Below are positions 36,349 through 48,180 of a DNA stretch of 64,000 bases, one piece after another. Within the stretch, counting starts at the first letter, position 1. Each line of letters opens with the position of its first letter. The notes under the pieces are model-generated. The model was not told the DNA's origin, made no database searches, and saw nothing but the letters and a program-made list of their open reading frames with translations. Made by a program: the position numbers and the translations under genes. Source of the stretch: Silene conica (Eukaryota; Streptophyta; Magnoliopsida; Caryophyllales; Caryophyllaceae); NCBI GenBank assembly GCA_029255685.2, contig CM055319.2:37210530-37274529 (forward strand), written 5' to 3'.

Positions 36349-37300
36349 CAGAGAGCCTGTCGCAAAAATCGCATTTTTCCAGCAACATCAAAACTTCAAC
36401 AAAACGATATCAAACCTTAAAATTTGCCACACATGAAGTTTACCAAACATCTAAATTCATCCAATACACCTATCTATCAGCAATTAAACCACAAAACAAT
36501 CCTCAAACTATTATTACAAGTATTCGTCGCAAAACATGAAATTTCTGAAAATAACTTAAGAACATGTGAAACATCAACAAGGCATGAATTCATCAAGTAA
36601 GAACATTCCTATACATGTTACTAAGTCCATTAATCATCAACCTTACACAACAATCAGAAACATTAACAAGAACACAACAAACCTTGCTATTTTAACAAAA
36701 AGGCCGAGTTACTCGTAATCGTCACCTCAAATGCAATCCGGCTCAAAGATCCTCCTCTAAGACGAAGCTATCCACTTCCGGGTCGTCTAAGCCCACACCT
36801 ACATCACAAAAAACAAGTTTAACGGACCAAAATACGGTTTTAGGAAAAACAGCCTATTTTTCGAAGTGAAGGATTTGAAAAACGAAAGTGATAGATGGCT
36901 TGCAAATTCCATGAGGATTCCGAAAATGATATTGTTACCTTGATTTGATGAACGGATGATGAAGAAATAAGCAAAAGAAGATGGATAAATATGGAGGTTT
37001 ATGAGGAAATGAGTTTACTGTTATTTGTTTTGAGGAGATGAAGATGTCGACACAATTGATTTTAAGGGGTTTTAAGAGTTGTCCTTTCCGTTTTAAATGA
37101 AACGGGTTTGGATAACTTGAACGGGTTTTAAGTTGTGAACTTAAGTTACCAAGTTTGTATTCGTCTTAAGGACTTAAGGTTCTTAAGACGGATCTTACTA
37201 TTTATTTAAAAATATTTTTCGATAATTTAAAATATTATTTTATTATTTCAAATAATTAAAAACGCTTAAAATATATTTTATAAAAATACGGGATGTTACA

Positions 37301-37316
37301 ATCACCCCAACTTCAA
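37301..37316 (-). other. Polypurine tract of G3
   Basis: Sense GAAGTTGGGGTGAT immediately before the LTR start TGTAACATCCC. The H2 equivalent at 27492 is nearly the same. Confidence 0.7.
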
Positions 37317-37367
37317 AAAGTTTCGTCCTCGAAACTCGAACGAAGATAAATTCTAACTAACTATACC

Positions 37368-37787
37368 TTAATCGAAAAGAGAAGGATGCGCATCCCGCAT
37401 CGATGCCTCGGTCTCCCACGTCTGCTCCTCAACATCACCGCAACGCCAAAGGATCTTCACTAAAGGCACCAACTTGCTCCTAAGCTTCCTATCCTGTCGG
37501 TCTAGGATCTTCACGGGACGCTCCTCGAAAGCAAGACTCGGCTCCAAGTTCTCGATCTCTCTAGGCAGAACATGACTCGGGTCACTAACATACTTACGGA
37601 GCTGAGAAACATGAAAGACACTATGAACCTTACCCAAACCAGGAGGCAAGTCCAAACGGTAAGCAGTAGCACCAATCCTCTTCACGATCTCAAAAGGCCC
37701 AATATACTTAGGGCTCAACTTGCCCTTAACTCCAAACCTCTTAAAGCCCTTCATCGGCGAAACTCTCAAGAAGACTCTGTCACCCAC
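37368..37787 (-). pseudogene. G3 integrase C-terminus and chromodomain
   Basis: 139 codons. The first part is the GPY/F-like integrase tail (GDRVFLRVSPMKG, KLSPKYIGPFEI, YRLDLP, HSVFHVSQLRKY). The last 50 residues (PVKILDRQDRKLRSK...VKILWRC...EEQTWETE) are a chromodomain of the chromovirus type, thought to steer integration to chromatin. The segment is separated from upstream integrase by a stop at 37892 and a frame change near 37850, so it is not a separate gene. Confidence 0.85.
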
Positions 37788-37891
37788 CTCAAACTCTAGA
37801 GGTCTACGGCGAACATCAGCATAGGATTTCTGCCGATCCTGTGCGGCCTCCTACCTCTGATAAGCTGAACCTGATCAATCGTAACAGCTAA

Positions 37892-38701
37892 CTAGTCCGG
37901 TCCTAGGTCGTGCACGTCACTCGCCTGATCCCAACAGATCGGACTATGGCACTTCCTACCATAGAGTGCCTCATACGGAGCCATACCAATAGATGAATGG
38001 TAACTGTTGTTGTAAGAAAACTCAACCAACGGTAGACACTGCTCCCAAGAACTCTGGAAATCAAGTGCACAAGCACGGAGCAAGTCCTCTAATGTCTGAA
38101 TAGTCCTCTCGGACTGACCATCAGTCGCGGCATGAAATGCGGTACTCATCAGCAAACGGCTACCCATAGCCTCCTGTAAAGCCTTCCAAAATCTGGAACA
38201 GAAACGAGGATCACGATCAGAAACGATCTCTCTCGGGACACCATGGTAACGGACTATCTCTGCAATATAAGCCCTGGCTAAACGGTCCATATCCCATGTC
38301 TCTCTGATAGGCACAAATCTGGCACACTTAGTTAGCCTATCAACAATAACCCAAATCGCATCCTTGCCTCCCACTGTCTTAGGCAATGTTGTCACGAAGT
38401 CCATCGATATACACTCCCACTTCCACTGAGGAACGGGAAGCGGCTGTAACAAACCACTTGGCCTCCTATGCTCTATCTTGACTTGTTGACAAGTCAAGCA
38501 CCTACTCACGTAATCCAAAATGTCTTTCTTCAAGCCGGGCCACCAAAATATAAGTCTTAAATCCTTGTGCATCTTCTCTCCGCCCGGATGAACTGAATAC
38601 GGTGTCAAGTGAGCCTCATCAAGAACCCTCTTCCTCAAGTCTGGCACATCTGGAACATACATCCGACCACGGAACCTAAGGAAACACTCAGCATCAATCA
38701 C
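37892..38701 (-). pseudogene. G3 integrase core
   Basis: 269 codons with the zinc-finger cysteines (CLTCQQVK) and the catalytic triad: D in SMDFVTTLP, D in SDRDPRF, E in SERTIQTLEDLLR. It reads in the same frame as RT-RNase H, from which it is cut by one TAG at 38771-38773. It ends at a TAG at 37892-37894. The ATG at its start is internal to the polyprotein, not a real start. Confidence 0.85.
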
Positions 38702-38770
38702 TAAATCTGGTGCAACACCACTCGAAATCTTAGCCTCGAACTTCTTGAAATCAGCATCTGAAGGTAAACT

Positions 38771-40423
38771 CTAGCGAATCTCCCAATATAAGGACGGCTC
38801 GGCAGTCATAGCAGCTAACCAATCAAAACCACTACCAACCATCTCTAATCTCAACTTCCGGAACTCGGAACACAACTCATCGGGCAACACTCGCATAGCA
38901 CTCATCGAATGAGAAGTCTTGCGGCTAAGCGCATCAGCAACCACATTGGCCTTTCCCTCATGATACAATAACTCAATGTGATAATCCTTAACCAACTCTA
39001 GCCAACGTCTCTGTCGCATATTAAGGTCTTTCTGTGTGAAAATGTACATAAGACTCTTGTGATCCGTGAAAATGCGACAATGAGATCCCATCAAGTAATG
39101 ACGCCACATCTTCAAGGCATGAACAACTGCAGCTAACTCAAGATCATGTGTCGGATAGTTCACCTCGTGAACTCGCAACTGTCTAGATGAGTAAGCTATC
39201 ACCTTACCACTCTGCATCAACACACATCCAAGCCCTAACATCGAAGCATCGTAATAAACATCAAAGTCAACTCCAATCTCTGGCAAAGCAAGTACGGGAG
39301 CGGAAGTCAACCTAGTCTTCAATTCCTGAAAAGAGCTCTCACACTTGTCGGTCCACACAAACTTAGCTTCCTTCTTCAGTAACTGAGTTATCGGACGAGC
39401 TAATCTGGAGAAATCCTCAACAAATCTACGATAATAACCAGCCAATCCAAGGAAACTACGGATCTCCCCTACATCTTTGGGACTCCCCCAATCAACAACA
39501 GCCTCAATCTTCGCGGGATCAACCATAACTCCCTCACTAGATATCACATGTCCAAGAAATGCAACCTTAGAAAGCCAAAACTCACACTTAGAGAACTTCG
39601 CGAACCACTTCTGTCGACGTAAAATCCCAAGAATCAATCTGAGATGCTCGGCATGCTCCTCATCGGTCTTAGAGTAAATGAGGATATCATCAATAAACAC
39701 CACAACACAAGTGTCAAGATACTCACTAAAGGTGCGGTTCATCTGATCCATGAAGATAGCAGGTGCATTAGTCAACCCAAAAGGCTTAACCACGAACTCA
39801 AAATGCCCATATCTGGTACGAAAAGCAGTCTTCGCAATATCAGCCTCTCTCACTGGAATCTGATGATAACCCGATCGAAGATCAATCTTAGAAAACCTAG
39901 AAGCACCTCTCAACTGATCAAACAAGTCATCTATCCTAGGCAAAGGATATCTGTTCTTCACGGTCACTCTGTTCAACTCTCTATAGTCAATGCAAAGTCT
40001 CATGGAACCATCTTTTTTCTTAACAAACAAAACTAGAGCACCCCACGGAGAAGCACTCGGTCTAATGAACCCTTTCTCGATCATCTCTTCTAACTGTTGC
40101 TTCAATTCCTTCAACTCTGGTGGAGCCATACGGTAAGGAGCTTTGGATATCGGTCCGGTACCTAGAACAAGCTCAATGGTAAACTCCACATCTCTCTCTA
40201 GTGGTATCCCTGGCAAGTCATCTGTGAAAACATCTGGAAACTCACGAACAATGGCTACATCCTCAAGCTTCGATAGCGATGGCTTTGCAGCTGAAACAAC
40301 ACACAGGAAGGCTTGGCAACCCTTCCTAAGAAGATGAGATGCTTTCATCGAAGAGATAACACGAAAACCCTTTTTAGGGCGAGTTCCCCTATAGGAAACA
40401 AGAACTCCTGAAGAACTCCTCAA
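38771..40423 (-). pseudogene. G3 RT and RNase H
   Basis: 550 codons. RT motifs in order: [32 protein letters not shown] and the catalytic FIDDILIYS. RNase H follows: [44 protein letters not shown]. Integrase lies downstream of RT, the Ty3/gypsy order. It ends at a premature TAG. The first roughly 40 codons belong to the end of protease in a different frame from Gag. Confidence 0.88.
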
Positions 40424-41783
40424 GCAGATTTTCTGGCCGCGACAATCGGAACATCCCTATGGGACGAAGGATAATGTCAAACTCCTCGAGAGGAAATCTC
40501 AGTAAGTCCGCTGGAAATGTGGCTTGACCATTAACAATCGGAACATCCCTATGGGACGAAGAGCAGGAAAACTCGTCTCCAGAAGGTAAGGAAATGGAAG
40601 TTTCCTCAACCAATGAAGACTCAAGAGCTAAACGGTCTGCGAACTGAGTCGATATAAATGATAGAGAAGCACCAGTATCAAATAGAATAAGGCACTCAGC
40701 ACCAAGAACAGAAAAGATACCGGCAACAATGTCTGGATGAGCCTCAGCCTCTGCTCTAGTCATCACAAAAATCTTCCCTTTCGGCTTTCCTCCTCTAGTC
40801 GCTGCAGCAGCAGTGGCAGCCTTGTCAAGTGCGGTGTTCCTCTCAGGACACTCATAAGATCGATGCCCGAATCCATTACAAGTGAAACACTTATAGGCAT
40901 TCTTGAAACTGTCAAAACCCGGATGAGATGGTTTACCACAACGGTGGCAAACACTAGCAGCTATGTCGGTGTGAACAATGGTCTTAGCAACCGGAGCAGA
41001 GAACCTCTCAAACCGCTTCTTCTGTGAAGAAGGCGAAGAAGTAGAAGGAACAAACGGTCTCTTCCCCTGGTAAACTGATCTCTGGTGAGAAGTCACACTG
41101 GAAGTAGCAGCTCGGTTCTCAGCATCTATGGAACGAATGGAATTCTCGACCCAAATAGCATCATCATATACCTCTACGAAAGAAGTCGAGTCACGACGAA
41201 CCATACTCTCGATGCACGGTCCTAACTTCCCACGGTAGAAGTAGACTCTATCAGCCTCATCTCTGACAAACCTCGATGCAAAATGTGCAAGCTGGTTGAA
41301 TCTGTCGGTGAACTCCTGAACGGACATCTTACCCTGCTTCAAATCCATGAATTCCTTGAGTCGCTGTGATCTAAGCTCCTTAGGATAAAACCACGTCTCG
41401 AGCTTATCCTTAAAAGCCTCCCAATCGAACAAAGGATCAAGAATGAAAGTCGGTCCGGTCAATGCCCACCATATATCGGCCTCTAGGGTCAAAAAGTGAG
41501 TGGCTAGCCGCACTCTATCCTCTCTAACCACCGAATACATGGTAAAGCTCTTTTCCATCTCACGGAACCACTCCGTAAGAGCTACCGGATCAACCTCGCC
41601 TCCATAAGTCTTCACGTGGCTCCTGGACATCTGGGATGCTATCCAAGAGAAGCTACCAGGACGATTAGCCTCATTGCCTGGCGGTGGAGGAAGTGGAACA
41701 GTCCCTGCTTGCTGTCTCTGGTTCTCAAGCAACTGATGAAGTGCTTGCATTATAGTGTTCTCAGCAGCCGTGGTTCTCACCAT
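40389..41783 (-). pseudogene. G3 Gag and protease
   Basis: 464 codons. Gag (retrotransposon gag domain with WYPKELRSQRLKEFMDLKQG...V.EFTDRFNQLA) is about residues 60-210. A CCHC knuckle CFTCNGFGHRSYEC is near 300, with a second incomplete cysteine cluster before it. Protease has FDTGAS near 367. The frame runs off near its end: a 27-bp copy of upstream protease sequence replaces the region expected after FDIIL, and a short unrelated tail precedes the stop. The start is the first ATG after the leader. Confidence 0.87.
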
Positions 41784-41949
41784 CCTTCAAAAGAGAAAAC
41801 AATTGTTAACTTAGCAATTAGCATTCACAAATAGACTACAATATAAATCCTTAGATCTACCCATCTCTCATTCATTATTTCTTTATTTGGTCAAGTTAAG
41901 GTTGAGGGTCACATGAGTGCGTCGGGAGCAATCATGCTCTGATACCAAC
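41784..41949 (-). other. G3 leader and primer-binding site
   Basis: About 165 bp between the LTR and gag. The primer-binding site is 41936-41947 (sense TGGTATCAGAGC), two bases from the LTR end. The leader from about 41840 matches H1 and H2 almost exactly. Confidence 0.88.
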
Positions 41950-42282
41950 TGTAAAACCCCTCGCGAAAGCGGAAAATTAAAACATACAAAGTACTAAAAA
42001 TGCAGCAGAATTAAAACTTTTTAAACGTAAACAACATGCGAGAAGAATTAAACTGAAACGGAAACTGAAAACTGATATAAACAAAATAGATAAGTATAAC
42101 AGTTCTAAGTACGGAAACCAAAATAAATACAAAGCCTGGGATGGAACATCCCTACAGGTACCAAAAGATAACTGTATCAAAATTAAGAGTCTAGCTAATC
42201 GATAAACGTGTAAGTCATATAATGAAAGGATCATCACTCGCTAGCTCTCAAGTGAACCCCGATCCAACCTGTATGTACCTAC

Positions 42283-43282
42283 TGTGGGGAATAAAGCATG
42301 TATTCGCCCCAAACTTGCAGGATTATAATGAAACATACAATTGTGATTATAGTCATAAGTTAATAAAAAGCATGAAAAAGAAATCAACCTTTGGTCCTTG
42401 TGCGAAAGGCCTAAGAACAGGAATTAACACAAATTCCCTCCTATAACTTGCACCAAAGACTTAGAATGAGACGTGGCCGCGTGTGCTAGAAATCCTCTCC
42501 AACTGCCTTGCAATATTGGGAGAGCTATTTAGGTTTTAGATGTGAGATCTGAGGTTTTGGGAGAAGAGAGCTCTCAAAACCCTAATTTTTCCTTGAGATT
42601 TGTTTAAACAGTGAAACAAGAGTCCCTGACATAAGGAGAGTCCTCCTCCTTATGTAGCTCTTTTGGCCGAAATTTCCAATAGGGTAGGAGTGGGCTTTTC
42701 ACTCTTACCTTATTCTAATTTGTGATTCGACCCATTTAGCTAAACTTTATTCGCGGGTTTTGTTTATAAATCGTATGCATGTTATCAGATATTAATGCAG
42801 TCGATGTATTAATAATGGTCTGATAAAATTACGATATTGTATAATTACCCAAATTAATATAACTGTTTATATTAATACGCGAATACAATATTTAATTAAA
42901 TATAACCGTTTATATTTAATTTTACGAATTAATCATGCAATCCGTATTAGCTAAAATTATTTAATCCGTATTAAATAATAATCTCAACATCTTATTGACT
43001 AATTTAATAGTCAATACCTCTGACTAACTGTTTAGTCATATCCGGCAAAATGTGACTGTATTTTCATACCTTCACATCTCTCAAACGTGTCCTATAGGTG
43101 TGACGTATAGGGACCAGTTGATCACCGCCATCCGTATGACAATAACGTCAAACTTATCTAGCAAGCCAACCGTTATTGATAAACGTGGATCAACTGGTAA
43201 TAGTACAAAAGTATGCCCTTGTGATCCTTAAAGAGATTTAATAAGTCATTGTACTTAGTTGTCAAGGACACCAGCCCCAACA
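42283..43282 (-). repeat. 3' LTR of copia C
   Basis: 1000 bp, TGTGGGGAATAAAGC to CAGCCCCAACA on the plus strand. Differences from its partner include CACCAAAGAC versus CACCCAAGAC and TAATAGTC versus TAATAGGC. Confidence 0.93.
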
Positions 43283-43371
43283 ATCTCCCACTTGTCCGTA
43301 CAAGGGTATGTGCAATGACGTTATCACACTACATGTGGAGGACACAAGCTCCAACAAACTCCCACTTGTCC
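43283..43371 (-). other. Two tandem polypurine tracts of copia C
   Basis: Copies at 43283 and 43357 (each CTCCCACTTGTCCGTACAAG on the plus strand), 74 bp apart, as in A and B. The proximal one abuts the LTR that integrated. Confidence 0.85.
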
Positions 43372-44148
43372 GTACAAGTGTAGGTGCGTGCGATAACCGA
43401 ATCTCATATCCTTTTAAAATTTCTCCCACTCAATGTAAGACAATTTGCAAATCCGCATTCGGAAAGGTCGTATCTCACAAGCGATCTGTATCAAGAGTGG
43501 TTTCCCCGACTAGAGAGTAACTTAACTGATAAAACGAATCTGTATTCGAGCATGGCCATGCATTTCAGTTACTACTCCTCGAGTGGCCCTGAGAAATGAT
43601 AAAATCCTGATAAGGGTTTGGATAGTTCCCTCAACTCGAATCCTGCCGATATCGCCCAGCATGAAATAACCCAGAAAAAATCCTCTTGGCCCCTGTTACG
43701 GTGACCGTGGGAAAGAAACCAAAGTTACCCAAAATCTGTCTTAATCTCAAGTGACAGTTGAAGGTCAAAAGACTCGACTCTAAGGAACACTATGGAGGTC
43801 CTATCCACGACCAGGCACCCAATGTTATAAAACATTTAGGACTCCATAACGTTGTCACGGGGTGTCCTACGAGATATCCGTATAACTCGCCTTTGTGATT
43901 GGTCAGTCATCCACGTGACTTATGGCTCGTTGAACCCACCATCAACCAACGTCACAAAATGATTACCTGAGTTATCAGCTCAAGTGGGTAATCAAGGACC
44001 AAAACGATGTAATGTTAATCAGTTCACTTTGTGGTGTTCAAAATTGGCGTACAATTCCACATGAAAAACAAAATATTTTATATCATAACAATAAGGTTGA
44101 ATAGAGTACACGAGAAAATGAATTATTACATGAATTCATAAAAGAGTA

Positions 44149-47100
44149 CTACAACTTAGGAACACGTCCAATTCCCATGGAATGAATGTGCCCTTCATGC
44201 TTATCACGTGGTAATGCTTTTGTGAGAGGATCAGCTATGTTGTCATCCGTAGCGATCTTATCAATAAAAATCTCCTTTTGCTCCACGTAATCTCTGATTA
44301 GATGAGCTTTCCGTTGTACATGCCTAGCCTTGTTGCTAGACTTATGCTCCTTAGCTTGGAAGATGGCACCTTTATTATGACAATAAACGGTGATTGGGTC
44401 ATTCGAACTAGGCACTACTGATAGTCCTTGTAAGAATTGACGCATCCATATTGCTTCCTTAGCTACTTCTGAGGCGGCATAGTACTCGGACTCAGTCGTA
44501 GAATCTGCTGTAACACTCTGTTTAGAACTTTTCCAGCTGACAGCAGCACCATTAAGAGTAAAAACGAATCCAGATTGAGATTTCGAGTCATCTCGATCCG
44601 TTTGGAAGCTAGCATCTGCGTAACCCGTGGCGCAGAGCGTTGAGTCGCCTCCATAAGTCAATCCCCAATCTTTAGTCCTCCGTAGGTACTTAAGAATGTT
44701 TTTCACGGCCATCCAGTGTTGTTCACCTGGATGAGCTTGGAATCGACTAGTCATACTCAATGCATATGCAACGTCTGGACGTGTGCATATCATGGCATAC
44801 ATGATCGATCCTATTGCCGAAGCATAAGGAATCCGACTCATGCGCTCTTTCTCTTCCAGTGACTTAGCTTCTTGAGTCTTGCTCAAGTGAAGCCCAGGAG
44901 TCATAGGAAGGAACCCTTTCTTGGAGTTCGTCATACTGAATCTCTCTAGAATCTTATCTATATAAGACTCCTGACTGAGAGACAACATCCGTCGTGATCT
45001 ATCCCTGTAGATACGGATGCCCAAAATTCTTTGTGCCTCTCCCAGATCTTTCATCTGGAAATGGTTTTTCAACCATGCTTTAACCGAAGATAGGAGAGGT
45101 ATGTCATTCCCAATCAAGAGTATGTCGTCGACATACAGTACTAGGAATACAATCTTGTTCCCACTCGACTTGATATAGAGACATGGTTCCTCGACTGATC
45201 GAACGAATCCATTCTCTTTTATCACTTGGTCGAAGCGATGATTCCAACTCCGCGATGCTTGCTTAAGTCCATAGATGGAACGCTTAAGCTTGCAAACTTT
45301 CTTAGGATGTGCTGGATCGATAAAACCCTCGGGTTGTACCATGTACAACTCTTCCTCCAAATAACCGTTTAAGAAGGCGGTTTTAACGTCCATTTGCCAT
45401 ATTTCATAATCATGAAATGCGGCGATCGCTAAGATAATCCGAATGGAACGTAGCATGACTACGGGTGCAAAGATCTCATCATAATGCAAGCCTGGCACTT
45501 GAGTGAAACCTTTAGCAACTAGTCTAGCCTTCTGGATATCTTGTTGTCCTTCCACGGCATGCTTTATCTTGTAAAGCCATTTGCATTGAAGGGGGCGTAC
45601 CTTTGCAGGTAGGTCCACAAGATCCCACACGTTGTTCTCATACATGGAGTCCATCTCGGATTGCATGGCTTCTAGCCATAGCTTTGAGTCAGAACTGGTC
45701 ATGGCACCTTTATAGGTTGAGGGTTCATTACCCTCTAGGAGTAAGACGTCATCCATATCATGTTCCTCGACCATACCAATGTATCTGTCCGGAGGAATGG
45801 AGACTCTTCCCGACCTCCTTGGTTCCTCAGGAATATCTACCGCAGCCTCGGTTGAAGGAACTGTTTCCTCCAATGGTTGCTCGGCAGTTGGTTCTTGAAC
45901 CTCCGATAACTCGAAGGTTCTATTACTCGACTTGTTCGCGAGAAATTCTTTCTCTAAGAACGTCGCACTAGCCGCAACAAAAACACGTTGTTCGGTTGGC
46001 GAGTAGAAGTAATGACCAAAAGTTCCCTTTGGATAACCTATAAAGTATGTCTTGACCGATCGCGGGCCGAGCTTATCCTCGTGTCTCCACTTGACATAAG
46101 CCTCGCAGCCCCAAACCCGTATAAAGGACAAGTTAGGGACCGTTCCCTTCCATAATTCGTATGGAGTCTTGTCAACAGCTTTAGACGGACTTCGGTTAAG
46201 TATTAGCGCGGCCGACAAAAGAGCATAGCCCCACAATGAATCAGGCACGACGGTGTGACTAATCATGGATCGAACCATATCAAGTAGAGTTCGATTTCTC
46301 CGTTCGGACACACCATTTAATTGTGGTGTTCCAGGTGGAGTCAACTGTAGCACGATGCCACAGTCTTTGAGGTGTTGATCAAACTCGTGTGAAAGATACT
46401 CACCACCACGATCAGAACGTAGTGCTTTAATCTTTCTACCCAGCTGGTTCTGTACCCGATTCTGGTATTCTTTGAACTTGTCAAAGGATTCACTTTTATG
46501 CTTCATTAAGTAGACATAGCCATATCTACTCAAATCATCCGTGAAAGTGATGAAATACCTATAGCCTTCTCGTGCGTTGATCGACATAGGGCCACATACG
46601 TCCATATGTATGAGTCCTAATAGGTCGGCAGCGCGCATTCCAACACCTTTGAAGGAAATACGAGTCATCTTACCGATGAGACATGATTCACACGTGCCAT
46701 AAGATTCGAAATCAAAGGCCGAGATAGCTCCATTCTGTATGAGCTGTTTTACGCGTTTCTCATTTATGTGTCCCATACGACAATGCCATAGGTAAGTTTG
46801 ATCTTTGTCACCTACCTTTGATTTCTTATTATTCACATGTAATATTTCAGTGGTTTGATCTAAAACATAAATTCCATTCATGGAAACTGCCTTGCCATAA
46901 ATCATATTGTGTAAGGAGAAAATACAGCTATTATTCTCTATTACAAATGAAAAACCGAGTTTGTCAAGCGCAGAAACTGAAATAATGTTTTTGGACAAAC
47001 AAGGAACATAATAACAGTTATCTAAAGATAACTCGAATCCACTTGGAAGCTGGATCACGTATGTTCCCCTTGAGATTGCAGCAACACGTGCTCCATTCCC

Positions 47101-48180
47101 GACACGCAGGTCAACCTCACCCTTGGTTAGGGGTTCTTGGTTTCGGAGGCCCTGCACATGATTACATAGATGAGAACCACAACCAGTATCTAGTACCCAA
47201 GTTCCGTAACTTGCATGGTTAATCTCAATCATGTGAATAAAAGAAGAAGAAGACATAACAACAGGAGTAACGCGACCTGTCTTAATGTCCTCACGATACA
47301 CAAGGCATGAGCGCCTCCAATGCCCAGTCTTGTGGCAATGGTGACATTCCATGCTAGTATCCTTGCTCTTTGTTTTGCCCTGTGAGTTGCTTGACTCACC
47401 TGGCCCACTCTTAATAAATCCTGGTTTCTTGAACCTGGGCTTACCTACTGCTAGGTCGCCCTGAGCTTTAGCCTTCCCTTTACCCTTTCCCTTACTGGAG
47501 ATCATGAGAACATCCTGCTTCATGCTCCCACTTAATTTCAGATCCTTCTCAGTCTGTATGAGAAGGGAGTGGAGCTCATGAGGAGTCTTCTTCATGTCAT
47601 TCATGTAGTAGTTGGCCCTAAAGAGGGCGAACCCATCATGAAGCGAATGAAGCATACGATCAACGATTATGTTCTCACTGATCTTGCAGTTTAGGGCCTC
47701 CAGTTTCTCGATATTCTCAATCATGTGAAGAATATGTGGGCTAACAGCTTGGCCCTTCTGGAGTTTCGCCTCAAAGAAGCGACAGGTATGCTCATAAGAA
47801 ACGATTCTCGGAGCCTTTGAGAATTCGTTAGTGAGCGTGGTGAAAATCTTGTTTGCACCATGGGTTATGAAGCGTCTTTGCAAATTGGATTCCATTGCAT
47901 AGATGAGTACGTTCTTTATCGCACCCGCTTCCATGACGAAGTCGCTATGAGCGCGAACATCGTTGGCTCTAGCTCCAGTTCCTGGGTGTGCCGGAATGGG
48001 CTCAGTTAAATACTTAAGCTTTCCGTCAGCAATGGCAGCATTCCGTAGTGCTGCCTCCCAGTCAGAGAAGTTTGACCCATCATTCCTCAGTCTAGTAGAC
48101 TGATTCATGGAGTCCATGAAGGCCTTTAGCCAGGATTCACGTTCTAGCTTGGGACTTGGCATTGGGTCTTCACCAGCCAT
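44149..48180 (-). CDS. Copia C Gag-Pol polyprotein, 1343 aa, with altered RNase H site
   Basis: Same length and domain order as the protein of B: Gag with CCHC knuckle (C279, C282, H287, C292), protease DTG at 331-333, integrase HHCC finger and triad D527/D590/E626, RT YVDD at 1016-1019, RNase H to the end. Residue 1268 is histidine (codon at 44377-44379) where A and B have aspartate in YCDN. This is one of the acidic residues expected to bind metal in the RNase H active site, so the protein is probably RNase H defective despite the open frame. Other changes, such as T526M beside the integrase aspartate, look mild. Confidence 0.94.
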   Translation of the reverse strand: MAGEDPMPSPKLERESWLKAFMDSMNQSTRLRNDGSNFSDWEAALRNAAIADGKLKYLTEPIPAHPGTGARANDVRAHSDFVMEAGAIKNVLIYAMESNLQRRFITHGANKIFTTLTNEFSKAPRIVSYEHTCRFFEAKLQKGQAVSPHILHMIENIEKLEALNCKISENIIVDRMLHSLHDGFALFRANYYMNDMKKTPHELHSLLIQTEKDLKLSGSMKQDVLMISSKGKGKGKAKAQGDLAVGKPRFKKPGFIKSGPGESSNSQGKTKSKDTSMECHHCHKTGHWRRSCLVYREDIKTGRVTPVVMSSSSFIHMIEINHASYGTWVLDTGCGSHLCNHVQGLRNQEPLTKGEVDLRVGNGARVAAISRGTYVIQLPSGFELSLDNCYYVPCLSKNIISVSALDKLGFSFVIENNSCIFSLHNMIYGKAVSMNGIYVLDQTTEILHVNNKKSKVGDKDQTYLWHCRMGHINEKRVKQLIQNGAISAFDFESYGTCESCLIGKMTRISFKGVGMRAADLLGLIHMDVCGPMSINAREGYRYFITFTDDLSRYGYVYLMKHKSESFDKFKEYQNRVQNQLGRKIKALRSDRGGEYLSHEFDQHLKDCGIVLQLTPPGTPQLNGVSERRNRTLLDMVRSMISHTVVPDSLWGYALLSAALILNRSPSKAVDKTPYELWKGTVPNLSFIRVWGCEAYVKWRHEDKLGPRSVKTYFIGYPKGTFGHYFYSPTEQRVFVAASATFLEKEFLANKSSNRTFELSEVQEPTAEQPLEETVPSTEAAVDIPEEPRRSGRVSIPPDRYIGMVEEHDMDDVLLLEGNEPSTYKGAMTSSDSKLWLEAMQSEMDSMYENNVWDLVDLPAKVRPLQCKWLYKIKHAVEGQQDIQKARLVAKGFTQVPGLHYDEIFAPVVMLRSIRIILAIAAFHDYEIWQMDVKTAFLNGYLEEELYMVQPEGFIDPAHPKKVCKLKRSIYGLKQASRSWNHRFDQVIKENGFVRSVEEPCLYIKSSGNKIVFLVLYVDDILLIGNDIPLLSSVKAWLKNHFQMKDLGEAQRILGIRIYRDRSRRMLSLSQESYIDKILERFSMTNSKKGFLPMTPGLHLSKTQEAKSLEEKERMSRIPYASAIGSIMYAMICTRPDVAYALSMTSRFQAHPGEQHWMAVKNILKYLRRTKDWGLTYGGDSTLCATGYADASFQTDRDDSKSQSGFVFTLNGAAVSWKSSKQSVTADSTTESEYYAASEVAKEAIWMRQFLQGLSVVPSSNDPITVYCHNKGAIFQAKEHKSSNKARHVQRKAHLIRDYVEQKEIFIDKIATDDNIADPLTKALPRDKHEGHIHSMGIGRVPKL

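Larger units (their letters stand above)
34913..37300 (-). repeat. G3 3' LTR, inner fragment
   Basis: Continues 5122-5585 after the 29-kb insertion and ends at the internal region of G3 (37301). It matches 51001-53349 of the other LTR. The combined length of 2852 bp agrees with the family. Confidence 0.9.
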
